From: Streptomyces sp. DI166
GTDB lineage: Bacteria; Actinomycetota; Actinomycetes; Streptomycetales; Streptomycetaceae
DNA: 64,000 nt
Assembly (NCBI RefSeq): GCF_900091315.1
Contig: NZ_FLSP01000008.1
Span: forward strand, 1 to 64,000
Direction of reading: 5' to 3'
Below the pieces are notes generated by a model. That model searched no databases. It was not told where the DNA came from and saw only the letters and a list, made by a program, of their open reading frames with translations. A program made the position numbers and the translations under genes. Position 1 is the first letter of the stretch, and every line of letters begins with the position of its first letter. Shown piece after piece: positions 59,128-64,000 of the stretch.

Positions 59128-60486
59128 TCCAAGGACCTCAGCCAGACCGCGTACGACCACCTGTGGATGCACTTCACCCGCATGTCCTCGTACGAGAACT
59201 CCCCCGTCCCCACCATCGTCCGGGGTGAGGGCACCTACATCTACGACGACAAGGGCAAGCGCTACCTCGACGGACTCGCGGGCCTGTTCGTGGTCCAGGC
59301 GGGCCACGGCCGCACCGAGCTCGCCGAGACCGCCTCCAAGCAGGCGCAGGAGCTGGCCTTCTTCCCGGTCTGGTCCTACGCCCACCCCAAGGCCGTCGAG
59401 CTGGCCGAGCGCCTCGCCAACGAGGCCCCGGGCGACCTGAACAAGGTCTTCTTCACCACCGGCGGCGGCGAGGCGGTCGAGACCGCCTGGAAGCTGGCCA
59501 AGCAGTACTTCAAGCTGACCGGCAAGCCGACCAAGTACAAGGTCATCTCCCGCGCGGTCGCCTACCACGGCACCCCGCAGGGCGCCCTGTCCATCACCGG
59601 CCTGCCGGGCCTGAAGGCCCCCTTCGAGCCGCTGGTCCCCGGCGCGCACAAGGTGCCGAACACCAACATCTACCGCGCGCCGCTGTTCGGCGACGACCCC
59701 GAGGCCTTCGGCCGCTGGGCCGCCGACCAGATCGAGCAGCAGATCCTCTTCGAGGGCCCGGACACGGTCGCCGCGGTCTTCCTGGAGCCGGTGCAGAACG
59801 CGGGCGGCTGCTTCCCGCCCCCGCCCGGCTACTTCCAGCGGGTCCGCGAGATCTGCGACCAGTACGACGTGCTGCTCGTCTCGGACGAGGTCATCTGCGC
59901 CTTCGGCCGTCTGGGCACCACCTTCGCCTGCGACAAGTTCGGCTACGTCCCGGACATGATCACCTGCGCCAAGGGCATGACCTCGGGATACTCCCCGATC
60001 GGCGCCTGCATCATCTCCGACCGCCTGGCCGAGCCGTTCTACAAGGGCGACAACACCTTCCTGCACGGCTACACCTTCGGCGGCCACCCGGTCTCCGCGG
60101 CGGTCGGCCTCGCCAACCTCGACCTGTTCGAGCGCGAGGGCCTGAACCAGCACGTGCTCGACAACGAGGGCGCCTTCCGCGCCACGCTGGAGAAGCTGCA
60201 CGACCTGCCGATCGTCGGCGACGTCCGCGGCAACGGCTACTTCTACGGCATCGAGCTGGTGAAGGACAAGAACACCAAGGAGTCCTTCAACGAGGAGGAG
60301 ACCGAGCGCGTCCTGTACGGCTTCCTCTCCAAGGCCCTGTTCGACAACGGCCTGTACTGCCGGGCCGACGACCGCGGCGACCCGGTCGTCCAGCTGGCGC
60401 CGCCGCTGATCTCCAACCAGGAGACGTTCGACGAGATCGAGCAGATCCTGCGCGCGACGCTCACGGAGGCGTGGACCAAGCTGTAA
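59122..60486 (+). CDS. Class III aminotransferase, possibly putrescine/diamine type
   Basis: This 454-residue PLP enzyme has motifs YIYDDKGKRYLDGLAGLFVVQAGHGR, FFTTGGGEAVETAWKLA and AYHGTPQGALSITGLPGLKAPFEP. VFLEPVQNAGGCFPPP, LLVSDEVICAFGRLGTTFAC, the PLP-Lys motif ITCAKGMTSGYSPIGA and FLHGYTFGGHPVSAA follow. It belongs to the omega-aminotransferase group used with putrescine, beta-alanine or taurine-type amines. Coupling to the Lrp regulator, opposite an aminobutyraldehyde-type dehydrogenase, favours a diamine substrate. The GTG start is 19 bp downstream of the Lrp stop. The transcript ends at the 60500 hairpin. Confidence 0.9.
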   Translation: MSSKDLSQTAYDHLWMHFTRMSSYENSPVPTIVRGEGTYIYDDKGKRYLDGLAGLFVVQAGHGRTELAETASKQAQELAFFPVWSYAHPKAVELAERLANEAPGDLNKVFFTTGGGEAVETAWKLAKQYFKLTGKPTKYKVISRAVAYHGTPQGALSITGLPGLKAPFEPLVPGAHKVPNTNIYRAPLFGDDPEAFGRWAADQIEQQILFEGPDTVAAVFLEPVQNAGGCFPPPPGYFQRVREICDQYDVLLVSDEVICAFGRLGTTFACDKFGYVPDMITCAKGMTSGYSPIGACIISDRLAEPFYKGDNTFLHGYTFGGHPVSAAVGLANLDLFEREGLNQHVLDNEGAFRATLEKLHDLPIVGDVRGNGYFYGIELVKDKNTKESFNEEETERVLYGFLSKALFDNGLYCRADDRGDPVVQLAPPLISNQETFDEIEQILRATLTEAWTKL

Positions 60487-60499
60487 CCCCGTGGCAGGA

Positions 60500-60546
60500 C
60501 GGCCCCGGCTGCACCCGAACGAGTGGGATGGGTGCGGCCGGGGCCG
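60500..60546 (+). terminator. Terminator after the aminotransferase
   Basis: A 17-bp stem with one G-T pair (60500-60516 with 60530-60546, arm cggccccggctgcaccc) and a 13-base loop begin 13 bp after the stop codon. Confidence 0.8.
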
Positions 60547-60722
60547 CGTGCTGTCCGGCGTTCCGGCGCGTAATCCTTAGCGTTCCTGGTAACCGATCGG
60601 CCCTGCTTTCGTTCCCCCGCACGGGGGACTGCCAGGGCCGGTCGTTTGGATCAGCCCGGCTGTAACCCACGGTGCTGTGCAACTGCCCTAGGCACTACGG
60701 ACCAGAACGAGGTGTGACGCGC

Positions 60723-61466
60723 ATGGAGGCCCCGCCCGACAACGATGTGCTCTGGGCCCGTGCCCTGCACTTCACCCACCCCGACGGCTCACCCGCGCTC
60801 GGCGGCGTCTCGATCGGCGTCCGCGAGGGCGAGATCCTCGCCGTCAACGGCCCCCGGGGCAGCGGCAAGACCACGTTGCTGCGCTGTCTGTCCGGCCAGT
60901 TGCCCGCCCAGCAGGGCGAGGTCTGGTTCAACAGCGTCCCCGTGCACACCATGGGCCCCGTCCACCGCGAACGGCTGCGCCGCGACCGCTTCGGCTGGAT
61001 CGACCCCGAACCGGTCCTCGTCCCCGAGCTGAACGTCTGGGAGAACGCCGCCCTGCCCCTGATGCTGCGCGGCACCGGCCGCCGCCGCGCCAAGACCGCG
61101 GCGCTGGAGTGGCTGGAGCGCCTGGACATCGGCGACTGCGCCCGCAAGCGGCCCCACGAACTGACCCAGGCCCAGCGCCAGCGCGTCTGCATCACCCGCT
61201 CCCTCGCCCCGGCGCCCACGGTCCTGTTCGCGGACGAGCCCACGGCCCCGCTGCACCGCGCCGACCGCGCCCACGTCCTGCGCACCCTGACCACCGCGGC
61301 CCGCTCGCACGCCATCACGGTCGTCCTCGCCACCCACGACGCGGAGACCGCCGCCCTGGCCGACCGCACGGTGTCCCTGCTGGACGGCCGCCGCGTGAAC
61401 ACCGTCCACCTGCCGCCGATGGCCGAGTCGGAGGAAGGCCGGGCCGCGTGCTCGCTCTCCGCCTGA
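60723..61466 (+). CDS. ABC transporter ATP-binding protein with atypical signature
   Basis: This 247-residue ATPase has Walker A in VNGPRGSGKTTLLRCLSGQL, Walker B VLFADEPTAPL and the H-loop LATHDAETAALADRTVSL. It resembles LolD/MacB-type ATPases of FtsX-like exporters. The signature motif, normally LSGGQ, reads ELTQAQRQRVC, so it is degenerate. ATG 60723 is preferred, with AGG upstream; GTG 60714 is three codons earlier. The 3' end overlaps the permease gene by 19 bases, which implies a functional pair. The transported substrate is unknown. Confidence 0.88.
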   Translation: MEAPPDNDVLWARALHFTHPDGSPALGGVSIGVREGEILAVNGPRGSGKTTLLRCLSGQLPAQQGEVWFNSVPVHTMGPVHRERLRRDRFGWIDPEPVLVPELNVWENAALPLMLRGTGRRRAKTAALEWLERLDIGDCARKRPHELTQAQRQRVCITRSLAPAPTVLFADEPTAPLHRADRAHVLRTLTTAARSHAITVVLATHDAETAALADRTVSLLDGRRVNTVHLPPMAESEEGRAACSLSA

Positions 61467-62698
61467 CCCGCCGCGCCCGTCCCGCCGTACAACTGCGCCG
61501 CCTGCTGGTCGTGTCGGCCTCGGCGGGTACGGGCTTCCTGCTCCTGTGCGCCCTGGGCCACGCGATGACGCACCCCGACACCCCGGGCGCGTCCGCCCTG
61601 CGCCTGACGTGGTGTGCGGCACCGCTGGCGGCGACGGTGCACTTCGCGGTGGCGGTGGCCCGCACGGACCCCGGCACCCGGCCCCGGCCCGGCCTCGCGG
61701 CGATCGGCCTGGGCCCGGTGCGCCTGATGGCGGTGGCGGCGACCGTCACGGCCCTGTCGACCACCCTCGGCTCGATGCTGGCCCTGCTCTTCTTCCTCCA
61801 CCTGCGCGGCGACCTGACAGGCATGCCGTTCGACGGCGCGGCAGCGGACTTCCTGGCCGCGTCCCACCCGTTGCCCCTCCCGGCAGCCCTGACCCTCCTC
61901 TCCCTGCTCCCAGCAACGGCGTCCCTGGCAGTCGCCTTCAACCACCGCCCACAGACAGCGCACCCTGCGGGCAGTCGTGCCGCTGGGGCGGCACGGGTGG
62001 GCGCTGGGGGTCCCCCCTCCGGGGGAGGCACCCGGCAAGCGTCGGCAAGCGACACCCGGGCACAGTCCCCACGGGACAAGCCACCCACAGCACCCCCCTC
62101 CGGCCTCCCCTGGGGCATCGCCATCCTCGCCGCGGGCCTCACCATCGAGGCGTACGCCAGTACGACAAAGGGCACCCCCACCACCCTCCCCACCGGCCTC
62201 CCCACCGCCCCCACCGCCGCCCTCCTCGGCTGGGCCCTCACCGCCTTCGGCCTCGCCCTCGCCGGCCCCGGCCTCACCCACCTCTGCGGCCGCGTCCTCC
62301 AGTCGGTCCGCCCCGGCGCCCTCCGCCTCCTGGCGGGCCGCATCCTCATGGAGGAGTCCACCCGCATCGGCCGTCCCCTGGGCATCGTCTGCGCCGTGGC
62401 CTCCGCCGCGTACGCCATGGCCGTACTCCACGACCCGGCCGCCGACGGCCGCACCCCCGGCCCGCTGACCACGCTCGGCGCGACCGTGGTCGCCACCTGC
62501 GCCGTCGCCACCCTGCTCACCGCCGCCGTGGAGGCACGCCAGGCCAGGGCCGACACCACGGCCGCCCTGCTCCGCCTGGGCGCCCCGGCCGCCGTACTGC
62601 GCGGCGCCGCCGCCCTGCGAGCGGGCGCGCTGCTCCTCGTATTCGGCCCCCTGACCCTGACGGTCGCCGAACTCGCCGCACTCCCCCTCGCCCGCTGA
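61448..62698 (+). CDS. ABC transporter permease-like membrane protein with repeat-derived loop
   Basis: This 416-residue membrane protein has about eight or nine hydrophobic segments (LLVVSASAGTGFLLLCALGHAM, LMAVAATVTALSTTLGSMLALLFFL, WGIAILAAGLTIEAYA, TAALLGWALTAFGLALAGPGL, LGATVVATCAVATLLTAAV). It begins 19 bases before the end of the ATPase gene and is its probable partner. Between the fourth and fifth segments lies a hydrophilic Gly/Ser/Pro-rich loop (residues ~173-216) encoded by a dispersed repeat (61964-62075). GTG 61448 is the start consistent with overlap. No substrate can be inferred. Confidence 0.82.
   Translation: MLALRLTRRARPAVQLRRLLVVSASAGTGFLLLCALGHAMTHPDTPGASALRLTWCAAPLAATVHFAVAVARTDPGTRPRPGLAAIGLGPVRLMAVAATVTALSTTLGSMLALLFFLHLRGDLTGMPFDGAAADFLAASHPLPLPAALTLLSLLPATASLAVAFNHRPQTAHPAGSRAAGAARVGAGGPPSGGGTRQASASDTRAQSPRDKPPTAPPSGLPWGIAILAAGLTIEAYASTTKGTPTTLPTGLPTAPTAALLGWALTAFGLALAGPGLTHLCGRVLQSVRPGALRLLAGRILMEESTRIGRPLGIVCAVASAAYAMAVLHDPAADGRTPGPLTTLGATVVATCAVATLLTAAVEARQARADTTAALLRLGAPAAVLRGAAALRAGALLLVFGPLTLTVAELAALPLAR
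61964..62075. repeat. Dispersed repeat inserted in the permease frame
   Basis: The segment includes gcagtcgtgccgctggggcg with an 8-bp hairpin (61976-61983 with 61988-61995). A second GC hairpin around ggggtcccccctccggggg follows, then the short direct repeat gcaagcgtcggcaagcg. I recognise the first part as a frequent Streptomyces intergenic repeat. Here it remains open in the permease frame. Confidence 0.7.
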
Positions 62699-62809
62699 CG
62701 CGTCCCCCGCGAAACCCGTTCGAAAAAAGATCTCCGTACCGCGATGAGTTCCGCCCCGCCCGCCGGTCTACCCCATCGAACAGACCGACCCCGTTGGGAG
62801 AGACCTCGT

Positions 62810-63217
62810 ATGTACCAGCAGATGATCTTCGTGAACCTGCCCGTCACGGACCTCGACGCCGCCAAGAAGTTCTTCACCGAGCTGGGCTACTCGATCAACC
62901 CCCAGTTCAGCGACGAGAACGCGGCGAGCGTCGTCATCAGCGACACCATCGTGGCGATGCTCCTCACCAAGCCGTTCTACGCGACGTTCACCGACAAGGA
63001 GATCGCGGACGCCACGAAGACCAGCGAGGTGCTGATCTGTCTGAGCGCCGAGAGCCGCGAGAAGGTCGACGAGCTGGTGGAGAAGGCGATCGCCGCCGGC
63101 GGCAAGGCCTCCGACAAGATCCAGGACATGGGCTTCATGTACGGCCGCGCCTTCGACGACCTCGACGGCCACACCTGGGAGGTCGTGTGGATGGACCCCG
63201 CCGCGATCGAGGGCTGA
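62810..63217 (+). CDS. VOC family (glyoxalase/bleomycin-resistance fold) protein
   Basis: This 135-residue protein shows the paired beta-alpha-beta modules of the vicinal-oxygen-chelate fold. It begins MIFVNLPVTDLDAAKKFFTELGYSINPQFSDENAASVVISDTIVAMLL and ends FDDLDGHTWEVVWMDPAAI, the typical GHxWEVxWMD closing motif. These resemble the PhnB/YaeR-like small VOC proteins of unknown substrate. ATG 62810 follows a GGGAGAG ribosome site. It stands alone, 111 bp after the permease. Confidence 0.9.
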   Translation: MYQQMIFVNLPVTDLDAAKKFFTELGYSINPQFSDENAASVVISDTIVAMLLTKPFYATFTDKEIADATKTSEVLICLSAESREKVDELVEKAIAAGGKASDKIQDMGFMYGRAFDDLDGHTWEVVWMDPAAIEG

Positions 63218-63243
63218 GGAACCGCTCTGTCTAGCATGGGCGG

Positions 63244-64000
63244 GTGCAGACGATGCCCGCCCATGCGGCGAACCACAACGACCGTGAGATCGAGACCCTC
63301 CAGGAGTTCGACGCCACCGTCTCCGCGCGCGGCACGCTCTCCGGATACCGGATCCAGGCCGTCGATCTGACGGACCGTACGCGCGAACTGCTCGGCACGG
63401 ACACCACGGGCGCGATCTTCCTCGGCTGCCGGATGCGGGAGAACGCCGCCGCGAAGGTCCGCGCCGACGGCGCCATGGTCTTCCCGCCGGTCCCGGAACT
63501 GCCCTTCGACCCGTACCGGGGTCTTCTCTACACCCCGGACGAGCTGTTCACCGATCTGGCCAAGGGCTACGACCGCACACCGGACGCGCTCACCTACGCC
63601 TGGTTCCAGCAGACCAAGTCCGACGGCGACATACTCGCCTCGATGCTCCGCTCGGTCCACGACGACTCCGTCTCCGACGCGCTGGACGAACTGGTGCGCG
63701 GCGCACGCGTGGTGGGCGTGATGGGCGGCCACGCGATGGCCCGCGGCTCGGACGCCTACGCGGGCGCCGCCCGGCTCGGCCGCGAACTTTCCCGCGAGGG
63801 CTTCACGGTGGCCACCGGCGGCGGCCCCGGCGCGATGGAGGCCGCCAACCTGGGCGCGTACGCCGCCCCTTACGGCGACGAGATGCTCGCCGAGGCCCTC
63901 GACATCCTCGCCAAGGAACCGTCGTACACCCCGTCCGTCACCGCCTGGGCGACGGCCGCCTTCGAGGTCCGCACCCGCTGGCCCCGGGGCGGCGGCTCGA
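63244..64000 (+). CDS. LOG family / Rossmann-fold nucleotide-binding protein, 5' part
   Basis: At least 252 residues lie in the window and the frame is open to its end. The protein contains VVGVMGGHAMARGSDAYAGAARLGRELSREGFTVATGGGPGAMEAANLGAYAA. The GGGPGAMEAAN stretch is the LOG-family nucleotide-binding motif (related to lysine-decarboxylase-like phosphoribohydrolases). A substrate cannot be assigned. The start is GTG 63244, 26 bp after the VOC stop, or ATG 63253. A -10-like tagcat lies a few bases upstream of the GTG, so it may be leaderless. Confidence 0.87.
   Translation, partial: MQTMPAHAANHNDREIETLQEFDATVSARGTLSGYRIQAVDLTDRTRELLGTDTTGAIFLGCRMRENAAAKVRADGAMVFPPVPELPFDPYRGLLYTPDELFTDLAKGYDRTPDALTYAWFQQTKSDGDILASMLRSVHDDSVSDALDELVRGARVVGVMGGHAMARGSDAYAGAARLGRELSREGFTVATGGGPGAMEAANLGAYAAPYGDEMLAEALDILAKEPSYTPSVTAWATAAFEVRTRWPRGGGS

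Overview
This is a high-GC chromosomal segment from a Streptomyces species or close relative. The grounds are the pervasive G/C third positions, GTG and TTG starts, an infB-ylxR-nusA-rimP block followed by proS, ispG, rseP and dxr, a Wbl (WhiB-like) protein, a DasR-type operator, and several dispersed palindromic repeats that I recognise from Streptomyces intergenic DNA. No rRNA, tRNA, CRISPR array, transposase or integrase was seen.

1-4.4 kb: the start of infB, then ylxR, nusA and rimP (minus strand). Facing them are a small lipoprotein, a DUF4439 ferritin-like protein and an aminoglycoside-kinase-like protein that has lost its catalytic residues. 4.7-8.2 kb: an accessory regulatory cassette. 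Sigma factor, BN159_2729-family protein, Wbl protein and a hypothetical protein are tightly overlapped on the minus strand; an XRE-type regulator and a small Cys-rich protein lie on the plus strand. The shared promoter region is dense in ATCTAC/GTAGAT motifs. 8.3-18.1 kb: proS, two GNAT acetyltransferases, ispG, rseP, dxr (with an in-frame repeat-derived insertion) and a large acyl-CoA dehydrogenase.

18.2-33.5 kb: a carbohydrate locus whose enzyme set matches xyloglucan breakdown. A LacI regulator and a GH31 alpha-xylosidase are on the plus strand. A six-gene minus-strand operon encodes a solute-binding protein, two permeases, a GH42 beta-galactosidase, a GH95 fucosidase and a secreted GH12 endoglucanase. 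A divergent gene encodes a GH3 beta-glucosidase. Four near-identical TCGAAGCGCTTC operators sit only at the two promoter regions. The inferred scheme is that secreted GH12 cuts the polymer, the ABC system imports oligosaccharides (its ATPase is encoded elsewhere), and the intracellular enzymes remove fucose, galactose, xylose and glucose.

33.6-60.5 kb: a polyamine/GABA region. It holds a succinate-semialdehyde-type dehydrogenase, a PucR regulator, gabT, a pot-type ABC operon with an aldehyde dehydrogenase and a PuuB-like oxidase, a second orphan PotD-like protein, a second aminobutyraldehyde-type dehydrogenase, an Lrp/AsnC regulator and a class III aminotransferase. Together these can take putrescine to succinate. 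Interleaved are a membrane ATPase resembling coupling proteins, a PAP2 phosphatase, a GH18 chitinase with a DasR-like site, a NADAR protein, a DUF4190 protein, a probable aminodeoxyfutalosine deaminase and a GDPD enzyme. 60.7-64 kb: an ABC ATPase/permease pair, a VOC protein and the start of a LOG-family protein.
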